A stretch of 64,000 bases of DNA from Alkalithermobacter paradoxus. Lineage in GTDB: Bacteria; Bacillota; Clostridia; Peptostreptococcales; Peptostreptococcaceae. This document shows positions 8,804 to 18,329 of the stretch, piece by piece (positions within the stretch are counted from its first letter, which is position 1; each line of letters starts with the position of its first letter). Under the pieces are notes generated by a model, which saw only the letters and a list, made by a program, of their open reading frames with translations, was not told the origin of the DNA and searched no databases. The stretch covers positions 62,001 through 126,000 of the forward strand of contig MZGW01000003.1 in assembly GCA_002029295.1 (NCBI GenBank). The letters are read 5' to 3'. The position numbers were made by a program, and so were the translations under genes.

Positions 8804-8818
8804 TGATAACAAATATCA
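8804..8818. promoter_or_regulatory. Candidate Fur box upstream of feoAB
   Basis: TGATAACAAATATCA matches the outer arms TGATA-N5-TATCA of the Fur 7-1-7 core TGATAATNATTATCA, with differences only in the central bases. It lies about 70 bases before feoA and 165 bases before clpB. Confidence 0.55.
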
Positions 8819-8927
8819 TTGTTACCTAAAAAATATAATCCTTTGGATACTACAATCGTACTCAAGGTATATATTCAAAAACATATTGTCAAAATAAATT
8901 AATAAGTATAAAATAAAATTAGATATT

Positions 8928-8954
8928 TTAGCACTCACTTAAATAGAGTGCTAA
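8928..8954. promoter_or_regulatory. CIRCE element (HrcA operator) of clpB
   Basis: Perfect TTAGCACTC-N9-GAGTGCTAA. It is the HrcA repressor site and lies 27 bases before the clpB start codon, in the expected promoter or early leader position. Confidence 0.95.
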
Positions 8955-8981
8955 TAAATTTTATGAAAAGGAGGAGAAATT

Positions 8982-11561
8982 ATGAATATAGAAAAGTTTA
9001 CTCAAAGAGCTCAACAAGCAATATCATCATCTCAAGAAATAGCTCTTAAACTTAGTCATCAACAAGTAGATGTAGCTCATTTACATCTTGCTTTAGTTAC
9101 TCAAGAAGATGGTCTTATACCTAAACTAATAGAATTTATGAATGTTTCTACTTCCCTTTTAATAAATGATTTAAGAGATTATTTAGATAAATTACCTAAA
9201 GTTCATGGCGATGCATCTAATATGTACTTTACAAGAAAAGTAAGTCAAGTATTAGTAAATGCTAAAGATGAAGCAGAAAAATTTAAAGATGAATATATAG
9301 GAGTTGAACATATATATATTTCCCTTTTGAATGAAGGAGATAATATTTTTAGAAAATACAATATGACCAAAGAAAAATTCCTAGATGCTCTAGGTAAGGT
9401 TAGACAAAATAGAAGAATAACTTCTCAAAATCCAGAAGAAACTTACGATGCACTAAATAAGTTTGGTAGAGATTTAGTAAAGCTCGCTAGAGAAGGTAAA
9501 ATAGATCCTGTAATAGGTAGAGATAATGAAATAAGAAGAACAATAAGAATTCTTTCAAGAAGAACTAAAAACAATCCTGTTCTAATAGGAGAACCAGGTG
9601 TTGGTAAAACTGCTGTTGTAGAAGGTCTTGCTCAGCGTATATTAAAAGGAGATGTTCCTGAAGGATTAAAAGATAAGACTATATTCGCTCTTGATATGGG
9701 ATCACTGATTGCAGGTGCGAAGTTTAGAGGAGAGTTTGAGGAAAGATTAAAGGCAGTATTAGAAGAAGTTGAGCAATCAGATGGAAAAATAATTTTATTT
9801 ATAGATGAACTTCACACTATAGTTGGAGCAGGTAAAACTGACGGTGCTATGGATGCTGCAAACATATTAAAGCCTATGCTAGCTAGAGGAGAACTTCACT
9901 GTATAGGAGCGACCACTTTAGATGAATATAGAAAATATATAGAAAAGGACCCTGCTCTTGAAAGACGTTTCCAACCTGTGATGATAGATCAGCCTACAGT
10001 TGAAGACACTATATCTATATTAAGAGGTATAAAAGAAAAATTTGAGATTCATCATGGAGTAAGAATTACAGATAATGCTATAGTTGCTTGTGCAACACTT
10101 TCAAGTAAATATATAACTGATAGATTCTTGCCTGATAAAGCTATAGACCTTATGGATGAAGCTGCTGCTATGATAAGAAGCGAAATTGATAGTATGCCTT
10201 CTGAACTTGATGAAGTAAGTAGACGTATAATGCAGCTTGAAATAGAGCAAGAAGCACTCAAAAAGGAAAATGACAAAAACTCAGAAAATAGACTTATAGC
10301 CCTTCAAGAAGAACTATCTAAACTAAAAGAAAGCGCAAATGAAATGAAGGCTAAGTGGCAAGTAGAAAAAGAAAATATATCTAAAATAAAGAAACTTCAG
10401 CAAGATATTGAGAATATAAAAAGAGATATAGAAGAAGCTGAAAGAAAATATGATCTTGAAACACTAGCTATGCTAAAGTATGGAAAACTTCCAGAGCATG
10501 AAAAAATGTTAGAGGAAGAGAGACAAAAACAGATAAACAGAAATGAAAAACGTCTTTTATCCGAAGAAGTTACAGAAGAAGAAATAGCTGAAATAGTTTC
10601 TAGGTGGACTGGAATTCCTGTTACAAAGTTAGTAGAATCAGAAAAAGAAAAACTACTAAATCTTGAAAATATACTTCATAAAAGAGTAATTGGTCAAGAT
10701 GAAGCAGTAACTTCTGTTTCCGATGCAGTTTTAAGAGCAAGATCAGGCCTTAAAGACCCTAAAAAGCCCATAGGTTCTTTCATATTCCTAGGCCCTACAG
10801 GAGTTGGTAAAACAGAACTTGCCAAAACTTTGGCTCAATCCCTGTTCGATACTGAAGAAAATATAGTAAGAATAGATATGAGTGAATATCAAGAAAAGCA
10901 TACAGTAGCAAGGCTTATAGGAGCACCTCCTGGATATGTTGGATATGAAGAAGGAGGCCAGTTAACTGAGGCTGTTAGAAGAAAGCCTTACAGTGTAATT
11001 TTATTTGATGAAATTGAAAAAGCTCATCCTGAAGTATTCAACGTACTTTTACAGTTATTAGACGATGGAAGATTAACTGATTCTAAAGGTAAAACTGTAA
11101 ACTTCAAAAATACAGTTGTAATTATGACTTCTAACATCGGGAGCCATTATATATTAGAAGGAATAGATGAGCATGGAGAAATAAAACCTGATATGAAAGA
11201 AAAGGCTATGAATGAACTTAGAAAAAGCTTTAAACCTGAATTTTTAAATCGTATTGATGATATAATAGTATTCAAACCTCTCAAGAAAGAAGAAATTGCT
11301 AAGATTATAGATCTAGCTATAAAAGATATACAAAGAAGACTTGAAGATAGAAATATAGATCTTTCTATAACGGATGATGCTAAATTACTTATAGCAAATG
11401 AAGCTTATTCTCCAACATATGGTGCTAGACCAATTAAAAGATATCTTCAAAAATATATAGAAACTGAGCTTGGAAAGATGATTATAAAAGGAGAAGTACT
11501 TGATAATTCTTCTGTTACCATAGATGTTCAAGATAGTGAACTAAAAATCTTCACAAAATAA
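8982..11561 (+). CDS. clpB: ATP-dependent disaggregase ClpB
   Basis: Hexameric AAA+ chaperone that threads aggregated proteins together with DnaK. The 859 residues show the N-domain repeats (1-140), AAA-1 with Walker [10 protein letters not shown], the pore loop region [18 protein letters not shown], a coiled-coil middle domain rich in E/K (about 400-530) that distinguishes ClpB from ClpC/ClpA, and AAA-2 with GPTGVGKTE and pore motif GYVGYEEGG. The start is preceded by AAAGGAGGAG. CIRCE control means heat induction through HrcA. The 3' end meets a bidirectional terminator shared with the opposing symporter gene. Confidence 0.97.
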   Translation: MNIEKFTQRAQQAISSSQEIALKLSHQQVDVAHLHLALVTQEDGLIPKLIEFMNVSTSLLINDLRDYLDKLPKVHGDASNMYFTRKVSQVLVNAKDEAEKFKDEYIGVEHIYISLLNEGDNIFRKYNMTKEKFLDALGKVRQNRRITSQNPEETYDALNKFGRDLVKLAREGKIDPVIGRDNEIRRTIRILSRRTKNNPVLIGEPGVGKTAVVEGLAQRILKGDVPEGLKDKTIFALDMGSLIAGAKFRGEFEERLKAVLEEVEQSDGKIILFIDELHTIVGAGKTDGAMDAANILKPMLARGELHCIGATTLDEYRKYIEKDPALERRFQPVMIDQPTVEDTISILRGIKEKFEIHHGVRITDNAIVACATLSSKYITDRFLPDKAIDLMDEAAAMIRSEIDSMPSELDEVSRRIMQLEIEQEALKKENDKNSENRLIALQEELSKLKESANEMKAKWQVEKENISKIKKLQQDIENIKRDIEEAERKYDLETLAMLKYGKLPEHEKMLEEERQKQINRNEKRLLSEEVTEEEIAEIVSRWTGIPVTKLVESEKEKLLNLENILHKRVIGQDEAVTSVSDAVLRARSGLKDPKKPIGSFIFLGPTGVGKTELAKTLAQSLFDTEENIVRIDMSEYQEKHTVARLIGAPPGYVGYEEGGQLTEAVRRKPYSVILFDEIEKAHPEVFNVLLQLLDDGRLTDSKGKTVNFKNTVVIMTSNIGSHYILEGIDEHGEIKPDMKEKAMNELRKSFKPEFLNRIDDIIVFKPLKKEEIAKIIDLAIKDIQRRLEDRNIDLSITDDAKLLIANEAYSPTYGARPIKRYLQKYIETELGKMIIKGEVLDNSSVTIDVQDSELKIFTK

Positions 11562-11581
11562 CCCCAGTATTAATACTGGGG
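11562..11581. terminator. Bidirectional terminator between clpB and the AGCS gene
   Basis: Perfect 20-base palindrome CCCCAGTATT / AATACTGGGG, A-rich on the left and T-rich on the right. The convergent gene's stop codon lies inside it. A near copy occurs at 13347-13370. Confidence 0.85.
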
Positions 11582-12967
11582 ATTTCTTAACTTATCTTCT
11601 GTATTTATATACTGCGAAGGCTTATTTTTTTCGAAATTATTCTCATAATCATTTGTTACTTTAACGATTAATGACGTCATTCCTAAAAGTGCTATAAGGT
11701 TAGGTATAACCATAAGTGCATTAAATGTATCAGCAAGTTCCCAAACTAATTCTACTTTCATAGTTGTTCCAACTATTATACATAATAAAACTATAGCTCT
11801 ATATAATCCTAAACCTTTCTTACCAAATAAGAATTTCACATTTGACTCTCCAAAGAAATACCATCCTATTATAGTCGATAAAGAGAAGAAGAATAGACAT
11901 ATAGCTATGAAGTAACTTCCAAACCCTCCAAAACCACGCATAAATCCTTCTTGAGTAAGAGCGGCTCCAGATAAACCAGCTTCGATAGAACCAGTAGTTA
12001 ATATAACTAAAGCTGTAAGTGTACAAACTATTCCAGTATCTATGATTACTCCCATAAGTGCAACAAGACCTTGTTGTCCAGGATGCTTTACCTTCGCTAC
12101 AGCATGTGCATGTGGAGTTGACCCCATTCCTGCTTCATTAGAGAAAAGCCCTCTTGCTATACCATATCTAAATGATTCTTTTATAGTTGCCCCAATCAAC
12201 CCGCCAGTTGCTGCCATAGGATTGAACGCTCCATATATTATCATCTTAAACGCTGGAATTATATTTTCATAGTTAGAAAATACTATTATTAAACTTCCTA
12301 AAATATAGAAAATAGCCATAAAAGGTACTATTTTTTCGGTAAAAGATGCTATCCTACCAATTCCGCCAATTATAATTAAACCAACAATAATTGCAACACC
12401 TATTCCTACAAATAATGGATTTATATTAAATGCCCCACTTACAGCTGCACCTATAGAATTAGATTGAACCATATTCCCCATAAATCCTAATGCTAGGATT
12501 ATTGCAATCGAGAAAAATGCTGCTAAATACTTATTCTTAAGTCCATCTGTAATGTAATAAGCAGGTCCTCCTGTAACCTCTCCATCTACCCTTTTCTTGT
12601 ATACCTGAGCTAGTATAGCTTCTGCAAATATAGTACTCATTCCAAAAAAACCACTTATCCACATCCAAAATATTGCACCTGGTCCTCCAGCTGCTATAGC
12701 TGTTGCAACTCCAGCAAGATTTCCTGTTCCAACTTGAGCTGCTATAGCTGTAGATAATGCCTGAAAAGAAGACATTCCATCTTCATTTGCTCTATCACCC
12801 TTCTTGAATATCCCCTTAAAAGTTTCTTTGAACGCATACTTCATTTTCCTTATTTGTAAAAATCTAAGTTTGAACGTGAATAGTACTCCTGTTCCCAGAA
12901 GAAGAAATAGCATTACTGGTCCCCAAAGAATGCTATTAATTTTGCTAACAATATCAAATAAATCCAT
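11570..12967 (-). CDS. Sodium:alanine/glycine symporter, AGCS family
   Basis: Na+-coupled uptake of alanine or glycine. The 465-residue protein has about eleven membrane segments and AGCS motifs: GTGNLAGVATAIAAGGPGAIFWMW, GGPAYYI, and GLFSNEAGMGSTPHAHA. ATG 12967 follows GGGGG by six bases and replaces a longer upstream start. It is convergent with clpB. No glycine riboswitch was found in its own leader, unlike the permease at 18853. Confidence 0.92.
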   Translation of the reverse strand: MDLFDIVSKINSILWGPVMLFLLLGTGVLFTFKLRFLQIRKMKYAFKETFKGIFKKGDRANEDGMSSFQALSTAIAAQVGTGNLAGVATAIAAGGPGAIFWMWISGFFGMSTIFAEAILAQVYKKRVDGEVTGGPAYYITDGLKNKYLAAFFSIAIILALGFMGNMVQSNSIGAAVSGAFNINPLFVGIGVAIIVGLIIIGGIGRIASFTEKIVPFMAIFYILGSLIIVFSNYENIIPAFKMIIYGAFNPMAATGGLIGATIKESFRYGIARGLFSNEAGMGSTPHAHAVAKVKHPGQQGLVALMGVIIDTGIVCTLTALVILTTGSIEAGLSGAALTQEGFMRGFGGFGSYFIAICLFFFSLSTIIGWYFFGESNVKFLFGKKGLGLYRAIVLLCIIVGTTMKVELVWELADTFNALMVIPNLIALLGMTSLIVKVTNDYENNFEKNKPSQYINTEDKLRNPQY

Positions 12968-13346
12968 GTTAATCCCCCTAACATAATTTTTTTGAAGTAC
13001 TTGATACAACTTGTTAACATCATAACTATTTTTGAATAATTTAGTGCATTCTTAATCCCCATATTATTGATATAATTGATTTTAATGTCTATTTTTCTGC
13101 AATCACCAAGAAGTTTAGGTCATTTTTTTAAATTTTCAGACTATTCCTCCTTTCTTTCAGTAAAATGCTAGCACTAAATGCAATTTCTTCTTCCGTCTTA
13201 TTGTTATAATTTTGTCATTATCCTTATATTAGCAATTATATGCTCCTACCGTCAAATATTTTCATAATATTTTTTTCATCATATTCTATGCAAATTCGAT
13301 ATTTTCTTAATCGTATTTAAGTATTTATTATTTACTAACACAAAAT
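12968..13346. other. Intergenic region between the AGCS gene and hemerythrin gene
   Basis: About 380 bases, very AT-rich. It should hold the AGCS promoter. Two ATTTAGTGCATT-like segments in opposite orientation (near 13040 and 13170) could pair in RNA. I see no convincing ORF and no known riboswitch. Confidence 0.4.
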
Positions 13347-13370
13347 AACCCCAGTATAAATACTGGGGTT
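13347..13370 (-). terminator. Terminator after hemerythrin gene
   Basis: AACCCCAGTA-TAAA-TACTGGGGTT hairpin ending a few bases past the hemerythrin stop codon. The flank CAAAATAACCCC is shared with the terminator at 11562. Confidence 0.8.
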
Positions 13371-13375
13371 TAAAA

Positions 13376-13768
13376 TTAGTTCTCCACTATAAGCTTATCT
13401 TTCTCTAATATATGACTAACTAGCCAATCTACTATAAAGTTCACTATATCAAGTAAACATTCATTCTGTTCATTATCTATGCTCTCTAAATCTATATTTC
13501 TTATTTTTTGTACGAATTCATCATGCTCTATTTTGTGTGTAAACATCTTTTTATATCCGATTTCCTTCATGTAACTTTCTTCTTCTGCAAAGTGGAAAAT
13601 TGTATATTCTTCAAGTTCTTTTAATATTTCCACAATTTTATCGTATTTATCCACACAAAAATCATCATTCAAAACTTCATAAGTTTTGTTAGCTATATTA
13701 ACTAAATGCTTATGTTGTTCATCTATTTTTTCTACCCCTATTAAATATTCATCCTTCCACTTAATCAT
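13376..13768 (-). CDS. Bacteriohemerythrin
   Basis: Di-iron O2-binding four-helix protein of 130 residues, used for oxygen sensing, storage or detoxification in anaerobes. Ligand pattern is complete: GVEKIDEQHKHLV, FHFAEEESYM, HKIEHDEF and HILEKD. ATG 13768 is chosen because GAGGGTGG lies five bases upstream. It is a stand-alone domain, not fused to a sensor. Confidence 0.92.
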   Translation of the reverse strand: MIKWKDEYLIGVEKIDEQHKHLVNIANKTYEVLNDDFCVDKYDKIVEILKELEEYTIFHFAEEESYMKEIGYKKMFTHKIEHDEFVQKIRNIDLESIDNEQNECLLDIVNFIVDWLVSHILEKDKLIVEN

Positions 13769-13875
13769 CAAATCCACCCTCTTTATATTATATATTATTT
13801 ATATAATATGAGATTTTTTTTAACTTTTCAACAATATCTTAGACTCTTGCTAATAATCTATATACAATCAAGCTA

Positions 13876-14562
13876 CTATGACTGTACTTCCCAGCCTACA
13901 GAACTTATTCCTGACTCTAAACTTATTCTGCTAGCAATCTTTTCCAAAACAGAATGGTTCTTCATTATACTTATAAGTTTTGCAGTTACTTCAACATGTT
14001 CACTTGATTGAATGTCATCACTTTCTAAATTTGTCAACATAACATCTTCCTGTTGCAGCATGTGTATTAATAATGCTCTTATATGAAATTCTGATTTTTT
14101 CGAGCACACTACTCTTAAGATGTATGCTGTTTCAAATTTATCTCCTGATTCTGAGTGATCCTCAGCTTTTTTTATCATATGTCTAAGATATATATTTGCA
14201 ATTAACACGAATAACGTTCCTGCTACAGCCTCTTTTATAAGGCCTGCACTAGTTAAAACTCCTATAGCTGCAGAACACCATAAGGTTGCAGCAGTATTTA
14301 GACCTCTTACATTTATTCCATCTCTAATAATCACACCTGCTCCTAAAAATCCTATTCCTGAAACAATCTGAGCAGCCACTCTACTTGGACTACTTTCTCC
14401 TTCAAGAGTCATAGATAAAGTAACAAATAAAAAGGCGCCTAGTGATACTAATACATTTGTTCTTAATCCAGCCATTCTTTGCCTTTTTTGTCTTTCGAAA
14501 CCTATTATACCCCCTAAAATAAATGCTAAACTAATTCTCAAAATAAAATCTGTAAATATCAT
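13876..14562 (-). CDS. mgtC: MgtC/SapB family membrane protein
   Basis: A 228-residue protein with an N-terminal MgtC domain: helices ILRISLAFILGGIIGFERQ, GLRTNVLVSLGAFLFV and the motif GIGFLGAGVIIR, then a soluble C-terminal ACT-like part. MgtC family members modulate magnesium homeostasis or ATP synthase. It lies just after mgtE and therefore in the M-box regulated unit. The ATG at 14562 has GGGTGAT at the right distance. Confidence 0.88.
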   Translation of the reverse strand: MIFTDFILRISLAFILGGIIGFERQKRQRMAGLRTNVLVSLGAFLFVTLSMTLEGESSPSRVAAQIVSGIGFLGAGVIIRDGINVRGLNTAATLWCSAAIGVLTSAGLIKEAVAGTLFVLIANIYLRHMIKKAEDHSESGDKFETAYILRVVCSKKSEFHIRALLIHMLQQEDVMLTNLESDDIQSSEHVEVTAKLISIMKNHSVLEKIASRISLESGISSVGWEVQS

Positions 14563-14581
14563 ACTTATCACCCGTTTCTAA

Positions 14582-15949
14582 CTATAGTAGGTAACCTAAA
14601 AACTGCTTAACTAACATAAAATAAATTAAAAGTCCAGTTATATCCTTAATAGTTGTAATAATAGGGTCTGCTCCAGCAGCTTGATCAACTCCTATTTTAA
14701 ATAATATATATGGAATTAAAAAACCTAACGAAGTAGCAAGTGTCATCGTAATTGCTAGTGCTAATCCTACAGCTATTCCCAACTGAGGAATACCTTGCCA
14801 TAAAAACGCTAAAATAGCTGTAAGTATTCCAACAAATGCTACCATACTCAGCCCAACAAAAGCTTCTCTTAATAAATGTTTTATAAAGTTATCTAGCTTT
14901 ATGTGTCCTAATATTAATGCACGTGAGAATATAGTACTTGATTGAGTTCCTGCATTACCTCCCATATCCATAATAACAGGAATAAATATAGCAGTTGCTG
15001 CAATTGATTCTAATGTTTCCTCAAATACATCTATAACCGCTCCTGCCATTAATCCTCCTATCATTGTTATAATTAAAAATGGCAATCTAACTTTCCAAAC
15101 ATCAGTTAAAGATCCACTAATTAATCTTTGACTGTGATCTCTTTCTTTATTATTTAATTGAGTTAAACCTGCTTTAATAAATATATCTTCTGTCGTTTCT
15201 TCCTCGATAATATCCATAGCATCATCAAAGGTTATAATCCCAACTAATCTGTTTTCTTTATCCACGACAGGAACTGACATGAAATCTAGATTTTGTAATA
15301 TCTGTGCAACTTCCTCTTGATCGGTATTAGTTGAAACCTTAACAACTTTATCATTCATAATTTCTTCTAGTCTTTTGTCTAATGAAGATATTATTAACTC
15401 TCTTAACGATAAAACTCCCTCTAACTTTCTAAATTCATCGACTATATATATCGTATAGATAGTTTCTTTTTCCTTACCAACTTGTCTTATCTTCTCTATA
15501 GCTTGTTCAACAGTATACTTTCTATTTAACGCAAAGTATTCAGTTGTCATTATTCTTCCTGCTGTTTTTTCTTCGTATCCCATCAGTAAAGCTGTTTTTT
15601 CTCTTTCTTCTGGTAAGAGAGCCTGTATTAATCTTTTTGCAACCTTTGCTGGCAATTCATCAAGAAGTCTTACTCTATCGTCTGGTTCAAGTTCTGAAAT
15701 CATCTCTATTGCAACTTCTTCAGTAAATGAAGATAATAAGTCTTGTTGAAAACTCGTATCAAGTTGTTCAAATACAAATAATGCTTTATCCTTAGACAAA
15801 AGTCTATACACTATAACTCGTTCATCAGAAGATAATTCTTTAATAACATTTAGAACATCTAGTTTATCTGAATTATTAAGTACTTCCTTTAAAGACTCTA
15901 TATCTTTATTATTAAAGTGAGTCCAAATAAGCTTTTTAAGATTTTGCAT
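14582..15949 (-). CDS. mgtE: Magnesium transporter MgtE
   Basis: A 455-residue Mg2+ channel: N-domain superhelix (1-130), two CBS domains (about 135-255, MTTEYFALN and VSVPVVDKENRLVGIITFDD), plug helix and five membrane helices with the pore motif PVIMDMGGNAGTQSS and the late motif GADPIITTIKD. The start has GGAGGGG five bases upstream. It is controlled by the M-box at 16061-16300, and its first codons overlap the leader ORF at 15898-16032. mgtC follows. Confidence 0.95.
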   Translation of the reverse strand: MQNLKKLIWTHFNNKDIESLKEVLNNSDKLDVLNVIKELSSDERVIVYRLLSKDKALFVFEQLDTSFQQDLLSSFTEEVAIEMISELEPDDRVRLLDELPAKVAKRLIQALLPEEREKTALLMGYEEKTAGRIMTTEYFALNRKYTVEQAIEKIRQVGKEKETIYTIYIVDEFRKLEGVLSLRELIISSLDKRLEEIMNDKVVKVSTNTDQEEVAQILQNLDFMSVPVVDKENRLVGIITFDDAMDIIEEETTEDIFIKAGLTQLNNKERDHSQRLISGSLTDVWKVRLPFLIITMIGGLMAGAVIDVFEETLESIAATAIFIPVIMDMGGNAGTQSSTIFSRALILGHIKLDNFIKHLLREAFVGLSMVAFVGILTAILAFLWQGIPQLGIAVGLALAITMTLATSLGFLIPYILFKIGVDQAAGADPIITTIKDITGLLIYFMLVKQFLGYLL

Positions 15950-16032
15950 GATAACCCCTCCATATAACTTATATTTTTTAGTTTTTGAACATTATTTATT
16001 CCTTTCTTACGCCTAAAACCGTCACCTTCCAT
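15898..16032 (-). CDS. Putative 44-residue leader ORF overlapping the mgtE start
   Basis: Between the M-box terminator and mgtE lies an ORF with an excellent ribosome site (AAAGGAGGTGA, six bases before ATG 16032). The peptide begins MEGDGFRRKKGINNVQKLKN, and the ORF ends 52 bases inside mgtE in another frame, so its translation must interact with mgtE initiation. The acidic start followed by a basic stretch recalls the MgtL leader peptide of Salmonella mgtA. Expression is unproven; it could simply be a strong accidental SD. Confidence 0.45.
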   Translation of the reverse strand: MEGDGFRRKKGINNVQKLKNISYMEGLSCKILKSLFGLTLIIKI

Positions 16033-16060
16033 TTGGACTCACCTCCTTTGTTAATAAAAA

Positions 16061-16300
16061 AAAACGACTACAAGGAGTCGTTTTGAAATGCTTCACCACA
16101 AAAACCTACAATAAGTCTGTAGATTTGTAACTTTAACTCCTAGTTTTGGATTTAGCACTAAATGACGTAGAATCAATTTATTGATTCAGCTATATTAAGC
16201 AGACCTTAATCCGATCTTGCCTGTTCTACCCATTGGCGTCTCTCGACGTTTTTGGGCAATAGCCTGTGTTCATTTAGGAGCCTCACCTAACAAGTTGTAT
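16061..16300 (-). ncRNA. M-box (ykoK) Mg2+ riboswitch with intrinsic terminator
   Basis: The minus strand carries the M-box core in order: TTGTTAGGTGAGGCTCCTAA, AACACAGGCTATTGCCCAAA, GTCGAGAGACGCCAATGGGT, AACAGGCAAGATCGGATTAAG. An antiterminator-like stem follows, then the terminator AAAACGACT/AGTCGTTTT (16061-16084) with a T run. High Mg2+ should favour termination and so repress mgtE-mgtC, as in B. subtilis. Confidence 0.95.
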
Positions 16301-16362
16301 TAAATTTTATTTCCTAGTAAATCCTAAACTAAAACAAAGTCTATGTCAATACTTTTTATAAC

Positions 16363-16881
16363 CTAAATATTTGATGTATTATACATATGTCTTTCAATCA
16401 ACTTTAAAAACTCACTTTCAAACTTATCTAGTGATGTAGAATAATTTCTAATATCTTCATTAAATACTTTATTTATACTTTCCCTATCAAATGAAAATGT
16501 CTCAACAGTATATTGTTCCTCAAATATAAAATTTACCTCATCTAGATTTTCTATAAGACAAAACATGATTGAAGCATTCTTAAATATATTAGCTGTTATT
16601 GTTTTTGTATCTTCTTGAGATAGATTTTTAGGTATCCTTGAATAGTGTATGTTCACTACATATGGTCTATTTTGTGTGTTTAAAGAAATCTTAGTCTTAA
16701 ATTCTCCATAATTAAGATTATTTACAAGATTTGAGACTTTACTAGCATCTCCAACATATTTAGTTTTATACTTATAAATGTTATTGTAATCTAGATTATT
16801 ACCTTCATTTTTATCTAAATTCAGGATAACTACTCCTATTGCAAGTATAAAAATGAATACTAAAATAAACACTTTCTTCAC
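16363..16881 (-). CDS. DUF4825-type hypothetical protein with N-terminal membrane anchor
   Basis: A 172-residue protein starting MKKVFILVFIFILAIGVVIL, a signal anchor without a lipobox cysteine, followed by an extracytoplasmic domain. The segment YKTKYVGDASKVSNLVNNL fits the DUF4825 family of clostridia. The GTG at 16881 with GGGAGAG upstream is preferred over TTG 16887. Function is unknown. It is probably a single gene, facing the same way as mgtE but upstream of the riboswitch. Confidence 0.6.
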   Translation of the reverse strand: MKKVFILVFIFILAIGVVILNLDKNEGNNLDYNNIYKYKTKYVGDASKVSNLVNNLNYGEFKTKISLNTQNRPYVVNIHYSRIPKNLSQEDTKTITANIFKNASIMFCLIENLDEVNFIFEEQYTVETFSFDRESINKVFNEDIRNYSTSLDKFESEFLKLIERHMYNTSNI

Positions 16882-16923
16882 AACCAACTCTCCCTTATAT
16901 TAAAATCTTGTACTTTTTTAACT

Positions 16924-17469
16924 TCAAGTTTTGAGTAAACTTTTACGATATATCGGCTTATATACTAACTTTCCATTTTCTCTAGAGCTTTCCATAAGCG
17001 ACAATACTTTTACTGAAAATTGCCTTGGATTTATATTTATCTCTTTTTTTATAGACTCTAATGAATTATTCAATACAACTTCTCTTCCAATAGTTATATG
17101 TGGACTATATGGTCTATCTTCTTTTCTAAATCCCTTGCTTTCCATTATAGTTTCTACTTTTTTGAATAGATTGTTTAGCTTATGTATTTCGCCATTTACA
17201 CCTACCCATATGATTTTTTTATCTTTTCGTTGAAAATAACCTATCCTTCCAGTTTCTAATATAAATGTATCTACAGAAATTTCATCCATACCACACTTTA
17301 TGTCTTCTAGTTGTTTTTCGTTAACTTCTCCTATAAACTTAATTGTTATATGGAAGTTCTCCTTATTTGTAAAGCTTCCTCTACTTGAATATTGTTTTAT
17401 ATGGTTTTGATATGAATATATATTATCTACAATATCTTCACTCAATTCAATAGCAAGAAAAACTCTCAT
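16924..17469 (-). CDS. thpR: RNA 2',3'-cyclic phosphodiesterase ThpR
   Basis: Member of the 2H phosphoesterase superfamily that opens 2',3'-cyclic phosphate ends of RNA. The 181-residue protein shows both catalytic HxTx motifs, NFHITIKFIGE and SPHITIGRE, and the start MRVFLAIELSEDI typical of the LigT/ThpR group. RBS AAAGGAG is present. No operon partner is obvious. Confidence 0.9.
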   Translation of the reverse strand: MRVFLAIELSEDIVDNIYSYQNHIKQYSSRGSFTNKENFHITIKFIGEVNEKQLEDIKCGMDEISVDTFILETGRIGYFQRKDKKIIWVGVNGEIHKLNNLFKKVETIMESKGFRKEDRPYSPHITIGREVVLNNSLESIKKEININPRQFSVKVLSLMESSRENGKLVYKPIYRKSLLKT

Positions 17470-17498
17470 AACTTATCTCCTTTGTCACTAGTATTATT

Positions 17499-17630
17499 TT
17501 ATTTTACTTTATACTTTTTGTAAATTCTCAAATAGACTAATATAAAAATTGCAAGTCCTAGAAAAGCACTTATGCCAATATGATCCTCTCTCCCATAAAA
17601 TCCCCCTAATTTTATATTTGATAAGTCCTT
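17499..17630 (-). pseudogene. Possible small membrane-protein remnant
   Basis: An open frame encodes GREDHIGISAFLGLAIFILV followed by a basic tail, which looks like a single-pass membrane peptide. I find no ATG, GTG or TTG start before an in-frame stop upstream; the nearby ATG is in a different frame. It may be a broken small gene or chance coding. Confidence 0.2.
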
Positions 17631-17670
17631 TTTTATTATAATGAACTATTTAATTTATATTTAAACAATA

Positions 17671-17713
17671 GGCTCTAGCACATATACAAAATGATGTAGT
17701 ATGAGCTAGAGCC
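17671..17713 (-). terminator. Terminator after HPP gene
   Basis: GGCTCTAGC / GCTAGAGCC nine-base stem with a partly paired 25-base interior, placed 19 bases after the HPP stop codon on the minus strand. Confidence 0.65.
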
Positions 17714-17731
17714 TTTATAATTTAAGATAAG

Positions 17732-18232
17732 TTATGATGTTGAAGTTTGATTATTCTTTTTGATTATATAGCTTCTTTGTGGCTGTAAATAGTTAATTAT
17801 TATAGCTACTATAACTAAAATACAAGTACCTATTAATACTGGATTAATGATGAACATAAAACTCTTTTCAGCAGCAACGGCTAAAAATGCTGTAGCACCT
17901 CCCGGTGGGTGAACAGTCTTTGTTAAGAGCATCAGTACTATAGCTAATGCAACAGCTAAAGCAATGCTATACCACGTCTTACCAAGCAGGTGGTAGACAG
18001 AAGTTCCAGCTAGTGCAGAAATAAGCTGCCCGAAAAAAACATTTTTAGGTTGTGCTAAAGCCGCACTAGGAGCTGCAAAAAGTAAAACTGCAGCTGCTCC
18101 AAATGGAGGAGCTATCATATCAAGTCCGTATCCTCCTAGACCTAAGTATGCTATTAATCCTATTGCAATAAAGGCTCCTACAAAGATTAGTGCAGCATCT
18201 ATAAAAGTGCTTTTAAATTTCTTTTGATCCAT
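17732..18232 (-). CDS. HPP family integral membrane protein
   Basis: A 166-residue, four-helix membrane protein with the family motif TVHPPGGATAFLAV. HPP proteins in plants and cyanobacteria carry nitrite across plastid or cell membranes; the role in Clostridia is unknown. ATG 18232 lies six bases after AGAGGTG. It is downstream of the Staygreen gene, same strand, 100 bases apart. Confidence 0.85.
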   Translation of the reverse strand: MDQKKFKSTFIDAALIFVGAFIAIGLIAYLGLGGYGLDMIAPPFGAAAVLLFAAPSAALAQPKNVFFGQLISALAGTSVYHLLGKTWYSIALAVALAIVLMLLTKTVHPPGGATAFLAVAAEKSFMFIINPVLIGTCILVIVAIIINYLQPQRSYIIKKNNQTSTS

Positions 18233-18329
18233 ATATAACACCTCTTTTCTTTAGTAATTAACTACTATTATATATACTTTGAGAATCTATTTCAATAGTT
18301 AATTATCACTTTGATAAATCAGTGTCATA

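Noticed and set aside
12968-13346. Possible glycine riboswitch before the AGCS symporter
   Set aside because: No GGAGAGA, CGAAGGAG or CTTTCAGG signature motifs on either strand.
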